18,833 bases of DNA, from contig CAJOER010000075.1 of assembly GCA_905233805.1 (NCBI GenBank), forward strand, positions 1 through 18,833, read 5' to 3'. Position numbers and translations under genes: made by a program. Shown in pieces: positions 1-6,846 of the stretch. The notes under the pieces are model-generated. The model was not told the origin of the DNA. It made no database searches and saw only the letters and a program-made list of their open reading frames with translations. This DNA is from an uncultured Eubacterium sp. Lineage in GTDB: Bacteria > Bacillota > Clostridia > Oscillospirales > Acutalibacteraceae. The first letter of the stretch is position 1, and the number at the start of each line of letters is the position of its first letter.

Positions 1-528
1 GTTATCCACGGTATACCGAGTAAGAAGCGTATCATCAAAAACGGCGATATTGTTTCAATCGACCTCGGTGCAGTGAAAAACGGCTATAACGGCGACAACG
101 CCGCCACATTTATCTGCGGGTCTTGCTCACCCGAGGTAAAGCGGCTGGTAGATACTACGCGCGAATCCCTTTATAAGGGAATCGAAGCGGCAGTACCGGG
201 CGGCAGACTCGGCGATATAGGAAATGCGGTTCAGACCTACTGCGAGGAACGCGGTTTCTCGGTAGTGAGGGACTTCGTAGGACACGGCGTGGGTACAAAG
301 CTTCACGAAGAACCAAGCGTACCGAACTTCGGACACGCAGGTCGTGGTATCAGACTATTACCCGGAATGACATTGGCAATTGAACCGATGATAAATCTGG
401 GAACCCATATGGTAAAAACCCTTTCGGACGGATGGACGGTTAAAACCGCGGACGGCAAGGCTTCGGCTCATTTTGAGAACACGGTAGCCATAACGACCAA
501 CGGCCCCGTAATCCTGACAAAGGTGTAA
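1..528 (+). CDS. map: Methionine aminopeptidase, type I (5' end cut off by window)
   Basis: Removes the initiator methionine from nascent cytosolic proteins. The frame is open from base 1, so the gene starts before the window, and about 175 C-terminal residues are visible. All metal ligands of the pita-bread fold are present, counting codons from base 1: Asp21 in IDLGA, Asp32 in NGDNA, His95 in GHGVG, Glu128 in AIEPM and Glu159 in FENTV. The upstream His of the VIHGIPS motif is at codon 3. The GTG at base 73 is an internal valine, not a start. The gene lies just before infA, the usual Firmicutes position at the end of the spc ribosomal cluster. The family type is certain; only the N-terminus is unseen. 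Confidence 0.96.
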   Translation, partial: VIHGIPSKKRIIKNGDIVSIDLGAVKNGYNGDNAATFICGSCSPEVKRLVDTTRESLYKGIEAAVPGGRLGDIGNAVQTYCEERGFSVVRDFVGHGVGTKLHEEPSVPNFGHAGRGIRLLPGMTLAIEPMINLGTHMVKTLSDGWTVKTADGKASAHFENTVAITTNGPVILTKV

Positions 529-540
529 ACTGTTAGAAGT

Positions 541-607
541 GAATCAATGGCAGGCGATTACGCCGTAATGTGATTCCGGTTAATCGAATAATTCAGAGGA
601 ATTATTC
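541..607 (+). promoter_or_regulatory. Two adjacent inverted repeats in the map-infA gap
   Basis: The 123-base gap between map and infA has no convincing gene. It carries two hairpins. In the first, GAATCA (541-546) pairs with TGATTC (571-576), and an inner GGCG/CGCC stem (553-556/561-564) competes with an alternative ATTACG/CGTAAT stem (557-562/564-569). The second is a perfect 9-bp AT-rich stem (586-594 with 599-607) around the loop AGAG. No T-run follows, so a simple terminator is unlikely. A leader structure affecting infA is possible but is inference. Many Clostridia have a small KOW-domain gene here, and none is seen. Confidence 0.4.
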
Positions 608-651
608 CTTACATCAACCGTCAGACCTAAATAATTTAGTGAGGTTATAAG

Positions 652-870
652 ATGTCAAAGTCAGATATGATAGAAGTTGAAGGTACTGTGGTAGAGGCGC
701 TTCCGAATACAACCTTTAAGGTTTCGCTTCAGAACGGCCACATTATTACAGCTCACATCTCGGGAAAACTCAGGATGAATAATATCCGTATTCTTCCCGG
801 TGATAAAGTTACAATGGAAATGTCTCCCTACGACCTTTCAAAAGGACGTATTACGTGGAGAAGTAAATAA
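652..870 (+). CDS. infA: Translation initiation factor IF-1
   Basis: A 72-residue S1-type OB-fold protein that binds the ribosomal A site during initiation with IF-2 and IF-3. The length is the family norm. Hallmarks are the start MSKSDMIEVEG, the F-x-V-x-L-x-NGH strand pair around residues 22-30, HISGKLRMN near 35-43, and the ending PYDLSKGRITWR. The start is supported by GTGAGG about 8 bases upstream. It is followed after 14 bases by rpmJ and heads the alpha-type cluster infA-rpmJ-rpsM-rpsK-rpsD-rpoA-rplQ, the standard order in Clostridia. There is nothing odd in the coding sequence. Confidence 0.97.
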   Translation: MSKSDMIEVEGTVVEALPNTTFKVSLQNGHIITAHISGKLRMNNIRILPGDKVTMEMSPYDLSKGRITWRSK

Positions 871-884
871 AGGAGGAAATTCAA

Positions 885-998
885 ATGAAAGTAAGACCTT
901 CTGTAAAGAAAATTTGCGAAAAATGCAAAGTAATTAAGCGCAATGGAAAAGTAATGGTTATCTGTGAAAATCCAAAGCATAAGCAGCGTCAGGGTTAA
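885..998 (+). CDS. rpmJ: 50S ribosomal protein L36 (bL36)
   Basis: A 37-residue basic protein of the large subunit, translated here from the sequence. It starts MKVRPSVKKIC and ends HKQRQG. It has the zinc-binding set of the C+ form: Cys11, Cys14, Cys27 and His32 (C-x2-C ... C-x4-H). AGGAGG sits 9 bases before the ATG. The length matches the family exactly. It lies between infA and rpsM as in most Firmicutes. The zinc-ligand form suggests this is the normal, zinc-replete paralogue. Confidence 0.96.
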   Translation: MKVRPSVKKICEKCKVIKRNGKVMVICENPKHKQRQG

Positions 999-1029
999 TC
1001 CTGAAGAATTAATCGGAGGTAATTAAAAT

Positions 1030-1398
1030 ATGGCACGTATTTCAGGTGTTGATTTACCTAATGAAAAAAGAGTAGAAATCGGTCTTACCTATATCTACGG
1101 TATAGGAAGAAGTACCGCTACTAAGATTATCGAAGCAACAGGCGTTAATCCCGACACCCGTTGCAGAGATTTAAGCGAAGACGATGTTAAAAAGCTCAGC
1201 GATTATATTACCCACAACCTTACCGTTGAGGGTGACCTTCGCAGAAACGTAGCTTTTGACATTAAGAGACTTATTGAAATCGGTAGTTACAGAGGCATTC
1301 GTCACAGAAAGGGTCTCCCCGTAAGAGGACAGACTTCTAAGAACAATGCAAGAACCCGTAAAGGTCCTAAGAAGACTATCGCTAATAAGAAAAAGTAA
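1030..1398 (+). CDS. rpsM: 30S ribosomal protein S13 (uS13)
   Basis: A 122-residue protein of the 30S head that contacts the P-site tRNA and forms bridges to the large subunit. It begins MARISGVDLPNEKR, contains the helix-two-turn-helix stretch YGIGRSTATKI near residues 23-33, and has the rRNA-binding segment RGIRHRKGLPVRGQ near 89-102. The C-terminal tail is rich in Lys and Arg and reaches into the P site. CGGAGG lies upstream of the ATG. Length and content are normal. It is 18 bases from rpsK and surely in the same transcript. Confidence 0.97.
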   Translation: MARISGVDLPNEKRVEIGLTYIYGIGRSTATKIIEATGVNPDTRCRDLSEDDVKKLSDYITHNLTVEGDLRRNVAFDIKRLIEIGSYRGIRHRKGLPVRGQTSKNNARTRKGPKKTIANKKK

Positions 1399-1416
1399 GA
1401 TAGGAGGAAACACAGT

Positions 1417-1809
1417 ATGGCACAGAAAAAGACTACTTCTCGCAAAAGACGTGAGAAGAAGAATATTGAAAAAGGTGTTGCTCATATTCAGTCAACCTTC
1501 AACAATACTATCGTAACTATTACCGATACTCAGGGTAATGCTGTTTCTTGGGCTTCTGCGGGCGAAATGGGATTCCGCGGCTCCAAAAAGTCGACTCCCT
1601 TTGCTGCTCAGACAGCCGCTGAGACAGCAGCTAAGATTGCTACTGACCACGGTATGAAGACTGTTGAAGTATATGTTAAGGGTCCCGGTTCAGGACGTGA
1701 AAGCGCAGTAAGAGCACTTCAGACTGCAGGTCTTGACGTAACTCTTATTAAGGATGTTACTCCTATCCCGCATAACGGTTGTCGTCCGCCAAAGAGACGC
1801 CGTGTATAA
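1417..1809 (+). CDS. rpsK: 30S ribosomal protein S11 (uS11)
   Basis: A 130-residue protein of the 30S platform, where it helps shape the E site and the mRNA exit path. Typical blocks are HIQSTFNNTIVTITD near residues 23-37, GFRGSKKSTPFAAQ near 52-65, VYVKGPGSGRESA near 86-98, and the ending PIPHNGCRPPKRRRV. TAGGAGG precedes the ATG at a good distance. It has the expected full length with no break. The next gene, rpsD, begins 23 bases later with another strong ribosome binding site. Confidence 0.97.
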   Translation: MAQKKTTSRKRREKKNIEKGVAHIQSTFNNTIVTITDTQGNAVSWASAGEMGFRGSKKSTPFAAQTAAETAAKIATDHGMKTVEVYVKGPGSGRESAVRALQTAGLDVTLIKDVTPIPHNGCRPPKRRRV

Positions 1810-1832
1810 TTTAGAATTAGGAGGAAAAAACT

Positions 1833-2388
1833 ATGGCAATTAACAGACAGCCGGTTGCAAGAAGATGTAAGAAATACGACATTTCTCCTTCTGTTTTAGG
1901 TTATAAAGGCAAGGACACATGGAGAAATCAGCAGGGCAACCGCAGAAGAAAGGCAAGTGAATATTCCTTTTGAAAAGCAGTCTCGCAGAGTATACGAAGA
2001 GGCTGACCGTATGCCCGGCGTAACCGGTGAAAATATGGTTATGCTTCTTGAAACTCGTCTTGATAATGTTGTATACCGTCTTGGTCTTGCTCAGACAAGA
2101 AAGCAGGCGCGCCAGTTAGTATCGCACGCTCACTTCCTTGTAAACAACAAGAAGGTTAATATCCCTTCATACAGAGTTAAAGTCGGCGACGTTATTACAG
2201 TTCGTGACAGAAGCAAGGACATGGAAATCTTTAAGTCAGTTAAAGAGGAAGGTCCTGCTCAGGTAATTCCCAAGTGGGTAGAGCTTAATCAGGAGTCTCT
2301 CAGCGGTAAAGTGCTTGCACTTCCCACATCTGAAGACCTTGATTACGAATTACAGTACAACCTCATTGTTGAGTTCTATTCTAAATAA
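1833..2388 (+). pseudogene. rpsD: 30S ribosomal protein S4 (uS4), frame broken near codon 46
   Basis: S4 nucleates 30S assembly and in many bacteria also represses the alpha operon. A clear start at 1833 (AGGAGG upstream) encodes MAINRQPVARRC, then RRRKASEY, and stops at 1971-1973. The rest of S4 is in the +1 frame from about 1972 to 2388: EKQSRRVYEEADRMPG, LLETRLDNVVYRLG, the S4 RNA-binding domain QARQLVSHAHFLVN and the VEFYSK end. Relatives have about 17 residues between SEY and EKQ (GxQLREKQK...YGVL type). Here only 7 bases lie there, so about 44 bases appear lost along with the frame. The two EKQ motifs may have served as direct repeats. S4 is essential, so an assembly error is the likeliest explanation; a real mutation is less likely. 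The GTG at 1957 is not a plausible start. Confidence 0.9.
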
Positions 2389-2441
2389 TATATTATTATC
2401 CATCTTGGATACCATAAAACAAAGTTTAGGAGGCTTTTTAA

Positions 2442-3398
2442 ATGATAGAAATTGATAAGCCTAATATCGAAATAGTAGATTTATCTACTCAGGGAAGCAG
2501 AAGCGTAGGCAGATTTGTTGTTGAGCCCCTTGAAAGAGGATTCGGTACAACTCTCGGTAACTCAATGAGAAGAGTTCTCCTCTCATCACTTCCGGGATAT
2601 GCTGTGACTTCCGTTAAGATAGACGGTGTTTTACACGAATTTTCAACTATTCCTCATGTTAAAGAGGACGTTACCGAGATAGTATTAAACCTCAAAGACG
2701 TTATCCTAAAAATACATGATGAGAATGCAAAGACGCTTTATATTGAGGCATCGGGCGAAGGCGAAATCACTGCAGGTGATATCAAGCACGACGCGGATGT
2801 AGAAATACTTAACCCTGAGCTTCATCTTGCATACCTTGACGAGGGTGCTAACGTAATTATGGAGATTACGGCGGACAGCGGCAGAGGTTACGTAACCTGC
2901 GACAGAAATAAGCAGCTTATGGAACTTCCTATCGGAACTATCGCTATAGACTCCATTTATACGCCTGTACTCAAGGTAAACTATACGGTTGAGAACACCC
3001 GTGTTGGTCAGCAGACTGACCTTGACAAGCTTGTTCTTGACGTTGAAACAGACGGAACAATTCCTGCTGACGAGGCGGTTTCGCTCGCAGCTAAGATTCT
3101 CAACGAGCATCTCAATCTCTTCGTAAATCTCAGCGAAGAAATGAGTAATGCCGAGATTATGGTTGAAAAAGACGACGACGGAAAAGAAAAGGTTCTTGAA
3201 ATGACTATTGAAGAACTCGACCTTTCGGTACGTTCATTCAACTGCTTAAAGAGAGCAGGAATTAACACTGTTGAAGATTTAATCGGAAAATCCGAAGAAG
3301 ATATGATGAAGGTAAGAAACCTTGGCCGCAAGTCGCTTGACGAGGTTCGTTCAAAGCTTGCTGCACTCGGTTTCAAACTCAGTAAGGAAGAGGATTAG
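2442..3398 (+). CDS. rpoA: DNA-directed RNA polymerase subunit alpha
   Basis: A 318-residue subunit that dimerises to scaffold RNA polymerase and, through its C-terminal domain, touches UP elements and activators. The N-terminal domain (about 1-230) shows VEPLERGFGTTLGNSMRR near residues 27-44, PIGTIAIDSIYTPV near 163-176 and YTVENTRVGQ near 180-189. The C-terminal domain (about 250-318) has ELDLSVRSFNCLKRAGI and KVRNLGRKSLDEV, which include the DNA-contact helix-hairpin-helix. An acidic linker lies between them. AGGAGG precedes the ATG after a 53-base AT-rich gap from rpsD. Length is normal and the gene intact. Confidence 0.97.
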   Translation: MIEIDKPNIEIVDLSTQGSRSVGRFVVEPLERGFGTTLGNSMRRVLLSSLPGYAVTSVKIDGVLHEFSTIPHVKEDVTEIVLNLKDVILKIHDENAKTLYIEASGEGEITAGDIKHDADVEILNPELHLAYLDEGANVIMEITADSGRGYVTCDRNKQLMELPIGTIAIDSIYTPVLKVNYTVENTRVGQQTDLDKLVLDVETDGTIPADEAVSLAAKILNEHLNLFVNLSEEMSNAEIMVEKDDDGKEKVLEMTIEELDLSVRSFNCLKRAGINTVEDLIGKSEEDMMKVRNLGRKSLDEVRSKLAALGFKLSKEED

Positions 3399-3439
3399 TA
3401 TACGACTAATCGACAAGACACTTAAAGGAGGGATTTTCA

Positions 3440-3781
3440 ATGCCAGGTAGCAGAAAACTGGGCAGACCTACTGACCAGAGAAGAGCTATGCTCAGAGGAT
3501 TAGTTACTTATCTTTTAGAGAACGGCAAAATTGAAACTACCGTTACAAGAGCAAAAGAGGTTCGCGCTATGACTGAGAGAATGATTACTCTCGGTAAGCA
3601 GGATACTCTCCATTCAAGAAGACAGGTTCTTGCTTATGTTACTAAGGAAGACGTTGTTAAAAAGCTTTTTGATGAGATTGCTCCGTCTTATGAAGACAGA
3701 AACGGCGGTTATACTCGTATAATTAAAACAGGCCCTCGTCGCGGCGACGCAGCCGAGATGTGCATTATTGAGCTTGTTTAA
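3440..3781 (+). CDS. rplQ: 50S ribosomal protein L17 (bL17)
   Basis: A 113-residue large-subunit protein near the peptide exit tunnel. It begins MPGSRKLGRPTDQRRAMLR, contains GKIETTVTRAKEVR near residues 30-43, and ends with RNGGYTRIIKTGPRRGDAAEMCIIELV-type residues from about 87 onward, all diagnostic for L17. AAAGGAGGG lies upstream of the ATG. It is the last gene of the alpha cluster and is followed 6 bases after its stop by a strong intrinsic terminator. Length and sequence are normal. Confidence 0.97.
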   Translation: MPGSRKLGRPTDQRRAMLRGLVTYLLENGKIETTVTRAKEVRAMTERMITLGKQDTLHSRRQVLAYVTKEDVVKKLFDEIAPSYEDRNGGYTRIIKTGPRRGDAAEMCIIELV

Positions 3782-3787
3782 CAATTA

Positions 3788-3824
3788 CACCCAAACGGCA
3801 GTGCGCCGTTTGGGTGATTTTTAT
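3788..3824 (+). terminator. Rho-independent terminator after rplQ
   Basis: A perfect 12-bp stem (CACCCAAACGGC at 3788-3799 with its complement at 3805-3816) around the 5-base loop AGTGC is followed by a T-rich tract. It closes the ribosomal operon before the purE promoter. Confidence 0.9.
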
Positions 3825-3836
3825 TAAATATATGCA

Positions 3837-3865
3837 TTGTTTGAAGTGCTATTGTGTGTTATAAT
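3837..3865 (+). promoter_or_regulatory. Probable sigma-A promoter of the purine operon
   Basis: TTGTTT (3837-3842), a 17-base spacer and a consensus TATAAT (3860-3865) lie between the rplQ terminator and purE. The leader would be only about 25 bases, too short for a purine riboswitch, and no CGAA/TTCG PurR box is evident. Control therefore probably acts on initiation, if at all. Confidence 0.7.
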
Positions 3866-3895
3866 AAATTAAATCAGTTTTTTGGAGGAAACAGT

Positions 3896-4393
3896 ATGAA
3901 AAAGGTTGCTCTTATTATGGGCTCTGACAGCGATTTACCCGTTGTTACTCCGGCAATTAAGCAGTTAAAGGAACTCGGTATTGAAACCGAGGTAAGAGTA
4001 ATGTCTGCTCACAGAACTCCCGACGCGGCGCATGACTTTGCCAAAAGCGCAAAGGATAACGGCTTCGGCGTAATTATTGCCGCGGCAGGTATGGCGGCTC
4101 ATCTCGGCGGCGTTCTTGCGGCTTCAACAACTCTTCCTGTAATCGGAATACCCTGTATGGCAAAGGCGTTTGACGGTATGGACGCTCTTCTTGCAACCGT
4201 TATGATGCCTCCCGGAATTCCCGTTGCAACCGTAGGCGTTAATGCGGCTAAAAATGCGGCGCTTCTTGCAGCTGAAATCCTTGCCGTTGAAGACGACGCC
4301 CTTGCTTCAAAGCTCTCTTCAATGAGAGAGGATATGGCAAAGCAGGTTGAGGAAAAAGACAGAGCCATGCAGGATAAAATCAAGGAGATATAA
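3896..4393 (+). CDS. purE: 5-(carboxyamino)imidazole ribonucleotide mutase PurE
   Basis: Moves the carboxyl group of N5-CAIR to give CAIR in IMP synthesis, in the cytosol. 165 residues, a normal length. The N-terminal MGSDSDLPV phosphate loop, SAHRTPD with its His near residue 44, the AAAGMAAHLGG loop with its active-site His, and MMPPGIPVATV are all visible. The AAHLGG form is class I-like and would need N5-CAIR made by PurK; no purK is in this window. I chose the ATG at 3896 over one 42 bases upstream because GGAGG sits just before it and the upstream start falls inside the likely leader. It is the first gene of the pur operon; purM starts 2 bases after its stop. Confidence 0.95.
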   Translation: MKKVALIMGSDSDLPVVTPAIKQLKELGIETEVRVMSAHRTPDAAHDFAKSAKDNGFGVIIAAAGMAAHLGGVLAASTTLPVIGIPCMAKAFDGMDALLATVMMPPGIPVATVGVNAAKNAALLAAEILAVEDDALASKLSSMREDMAKQVEEKDRAMQDKIKEI

Positions 4394-4395
4394 CT

Positions 4396-5433
4396 ATGCA
4401 GAAAAGCTTCAGCGACAGCTATGCTGCGGCAGGCGTTGACGTAACCGCGGGTTATGAAAGCGTTGAGCTGATTAAACAGCACGTTAAAAGAACGACTATT
4501 GACGGTGTAATCGGAGGTATCGGCGGATTCGGCGGTATGTTCGAGCTGCCGTTTAACGAATATAAAAATCCCGTTCTTGTTTCGGGAACGGACGGAGTAG
4601 GAACAAAGCTTAAACTCGCGTTCCTCCTCGATAAGCACGATACTATAGGAATCGACTGCGTTGCGATGTGCGTAAATGACGTTGCGTGCTCGGGCGCAAA
4701 GCCGCTTTTCTTCCTCGATTATATTGCCTGCGGCAAGAACTATCCCGAAAAGATAGAACAGATTGTCAAGGGCGTTGCCGAGGGCTGCGTTCAGTCGGGC
4801 TGTGCGCTCGTCGGCGGAGAGACTGCCGAACATCCCGGACTTATGCCCGATGAGGAATACGACCTTGCAGGTTTCACCGTAGGTATCGGCGAAAAGGACA
4901 AGCTTGTTTCCGGCGAACATCTTAAAGCGGGCAACGCGCTTATCGGCGTTGCTTCCTCGGGCGTTCACTCCAACGGCTTTTCACTGGTAAGAAAAGTATT
5001 TGACGTAAACGAAAAGACTATCGCGGTTTATTACGACGAACTCGGTAAAACACTCGGCGAGGAACTCATTACTCCCACGAGAATTTACGTAAAGCCTCTG
5101 CTTGCACTTATGGAAAGCGTAAGGGTAAACGCAATTTCTCATATTACCGGCGGCGGTTTCTATTAAAACGTACCGAGAATGTTAAACGTCAATACCCTCG
5201 CGGTAATTGAAAAGGATAAATGCCATAAAAAGGCGATATTTGACCTTATAATGAAAACGGGCAGCATACCCGAAAGAGATATGTTCAATACTTTCAATAT
5301 GGGTACGGGGCTCGTTATCGCGGTTGATTCAGACAAGGCCGACGAGGCGGTAAGAATACTTAACGCTTCGGGTGAAAGCGCTGCAGTTATAGGCGAGATT
5401 AAAAACGGCGAAAAGGGAGTTGAGCTTGTATGA
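4396..5433 (+). pseudogene. purM: Phosphoribosylformylglycinamidine cyclo-ligase PurM, interrupted by an in-frame TAA
   Basis: Uses ATP to close FGAM to AIR. Reading through the stop gives 345 codons, the normal family length. The substrate and ATP motifs are visible: DAYAAAGVD-like start, VSGTDGVGTKL near residues 57-67, CVNDVACSGAKPLFF near 91-105, LVGGETAEHPG near 138-148 and SSGVHSNGFSLV near 187-198. The frame stays the same throughout, but TAA at 5164-5166 replaces the Glu of the conserved GGGFYEN-x-PRM motif; a single G-to-T change of GAA explains it. The C-terminal part (FNMGTGLV, then VIGEIKNGEKGVEL) is intact. It overlaps purN by ATGA. It could be a sequence error or a real null mutation. 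TAA recoding is very unlikely, because many other genes here end with TAA. Confidence 0.92.
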
Positions 5434-6053
5434 TGAATATAGCTGTATTCGTTTCAGGCGGCGGAACTAACCTTCAGGCGCTTATCGACGCCGAGAGCCG
5501 CGGCGAAATCAAAAACGGAAAAATCACCTTCGTTCTCGCGTCAAATGAGAATGCTTACGCCCTTGAAAGAGCAAAGAAAGCAGGAATTGAATGCGCGGTA
5601 GTCAGCCGTAAGTCCTACGGTTCAAAAGCCGAGTATGATAAGGCAATTCTTGATGCGCTCAGTGGCAGAAATATTGATTTAATCGTTCTTGCAGGTTTTC
5701 TTGCAATCCTCGGTGAGGATTTGGTAAAAGCGTATTCAAACAGAATAATCAACGTGCACCCGAGCCTTATCCCGCTTTTCTGCGGCGACGGTTTCTACGG
5801 CAAAAAGGTACATACCGCCGTGCTTAATTCAGGCGTAAAGGTAACGGGCGCAACGGTTCATTTTGTAAATGAAATTACCGACGGCGGAGCGATAATTCTG
5901 CAAAAAGCGGTACCCGTTGAAGAGGGCGATAACGAGGATATTTTACAGTACCGCGTTATGCGTCAGGCTGAGTGGGAAATCCTGCCGAAAGCGGTTTCGC
6001 TTTTCTGCGAAGGAAGAATAAAAATAAACGGTAATAAAACCGAAATAATATGA
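5430..6053 (+). CDS. purN: Phosphoribosylglycinamide formyltransferase PurN
   Basis: Transfers formyl from 10-formyl-tetrahydrofolate to GAR, the third step of IMP synthesis. 207 residues. The N-terminal nucleotide loop is FVSGGGTNLQALID near residues 7-20. The catalytic Asn and His are in INVHPSLIP near 109-117, and the catalytic Asp is in the TDGGAIILQ loop near 150. GVKVTGATVHFV and the C-terminal AEWEILPKAVSLF match the family. It overlaps purM by 4 bases (ATGA), so the two are translationally coupled; a second ATG directly follows and could also serve. It likewise overlaps a possible start of the next gene. Intact and of normal length. Confidence 0.95.
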   Translation: MMNIAVFVSGGGTNLQALIDAESRGEIKNGKITFVLASNENAYALERAKKAGIECAVVSRKSYGSKAEYDKAILDALSGRNIDLIVLAGFLAILGEDLVKAYSNRIINVHPSLIPLFCGDGFYGKKVHTAVLNSGVKVTGATVHFVNEITDGGAIILQKAVPVEEGDNEDILQYRVMRQAEWEILPKAVSLFCEGRIKINGNKTEII

Positions 6054-6061
6054 GGTGTGTT

Positions 6062-6766
6062 ATGGAAATTAAAAATCTTGCAACCGAGCTTAATACAAAC
6101 ACTTATCCCGGCAGGGGAATAGTTATCGGCAACAGCGCCGACGGCAAAAAGGCGGTTATCGCTTACTTCATTATGGGAAGAAGCGTTAACTCCAGAAACA
6201 GAATTTTTGAGAATAATGCAAGAGGCGGAATAAGAACCAAGGCTTATGACGAGAGCAAAATGGTTGACCCGCACCTTATTATCTATAATCCCGTTTTAAC
6301 TCTTGACGGAAATACGATAGTTACAAACGGCGACCAGACCGATACTATCTTCGATTATATGAAGGACGGAAAAAGTTACCGCCAGGCGCTTTTAACGCGT
6401 GAATATGAGGACGACGAGCCGAATTATACGCCGAGAATTTCCGCGGTTGTAGATAAAAACGGCGGCTACGTTATGTCAATTCTCAAATCAAATCTCGGCA
6501 AACCCGAGTGCCTCAGATATTTCTTTGAATATCCCGTTCATGCAGGACTCGGACATTTTCTTCACACCTATAAATGCGACGGTAATCCCATCCCGTCCTT
6601 TGAGGGCGAGCCTACTCCCGTAGCTATTGATATTGACGGTATTGACGAATTTACCGATATGGTATGGGCTAATCTCAACGAGGATAATAAGGTATCGCTT
6701 TTCACCCGCTTCATCGACCTTGAAACGGGCGCAGAGGAAACGAGAATTATCAATAAGAACGAATAG
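6062..6766 (+). CDS. Archaeal-type IMP cyclohydrolase (PurO-like)
   Basis: Predicted to close FAICAR to IMP, the last step of purine synthesis. It resembles the IMP_cyclohyd family first known from methanogens (PurO), which also occurs as a stand-alone protein in many Clostridia. About 234 residues. Recognisable blocks are YPGRGIVIGNSADGKKA, FIMGRSVNSRNR, NGDQTDTIFDYM, NYTPRISAVV, and FLHTYKCDGNPIPSFEGEP towards the C-terminus. I prefer the ATG at 6062, which has GAGGTG 6 bases upstream, to the ATG at 6050 that overlaps the purN stop. It takes the place that bifunctional purH has in Bacillus. The AICAR formyltransferase expected with it is absent from the window. The family is confident; the reaction is assigned by homology and context. 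Confidence 0.88.
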   Translation: MEIKNLATELNTNTYPGRGIVIGNSADGKKAVIAYFIMGRSVNSRNRIFENNARGGIRTKAYDESKMVDPHLIIYNPVLTLDGNTIVTNGDQTDTIFDYMKDGKSYRQALLTREYEDDEPNYTPRISAVVDKNGGYVMSILKSNLGKPECLRYFFEYPVHAGLGHFLHTYKCDGNPIPSFEGEPTPVAIDIDGIDEFTDMVWANLNEDNKVSLFTRFIDLETGAEETRIINKNE

Positions 6767-6805
6767 TCACCGGTCACTGGTATGGGACGATGCCCACATC
6801 GTCCC
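6765..6805 (+). repeat. REP-like intergenic element: GTCAC repeats plus perfect hairpin
   Basis: The 80-base gap between the IMP cyclohydrolase and purD opens with AGTCACCGGTCACTGG (two GTCAC units) and continues into a perfect 9-bp stem, GGGACGATG (6784-6792) with CATCGTCCC (6797-6805), around the loop CCCA. No real T-run follows, so this looks more like a dispersed palindromic repeat than a terminator. A related motif recurs at 16346-16361. Confidence 0.5.
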
Positions 6806-6846
6806 GTTAATTCTTAATTAAAATATGTAATACTTCGGAGGAAACT

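Noticed and set aside
1957..1990. Programmed frameshift in rpsD
   Set aside because: A shift would not supply the roughly 15-17 missing S4 residues, and there is no clear slippery site with a downstream structure.
1957..2388. Separate 143-residue gene starting at GTG 1957
   Set aside because: It has no ribosome binding site and is plainly the body of S4, with its N-terminus in the preceding frame.
3823..3895. Purine riboswitch or PurR box upstream of purE
   Set aside because: The predicted leader is only about 25 bases and I see no aptamer fold or CGAA/TTCG repeats.
4099..4968. Long antisense open frame (289 codons) over purE and purM
   Set aside because: It mirrors two strongly conserved genes, has no recognisable domain or ribosome binding site, and arises from their codon bias.
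5164..5166. TAA in purM as a reassigned sense codon
   Set aside because: infA, rpmJ, rpsM, rplQ and others end properly with TAA at their normal lengths.
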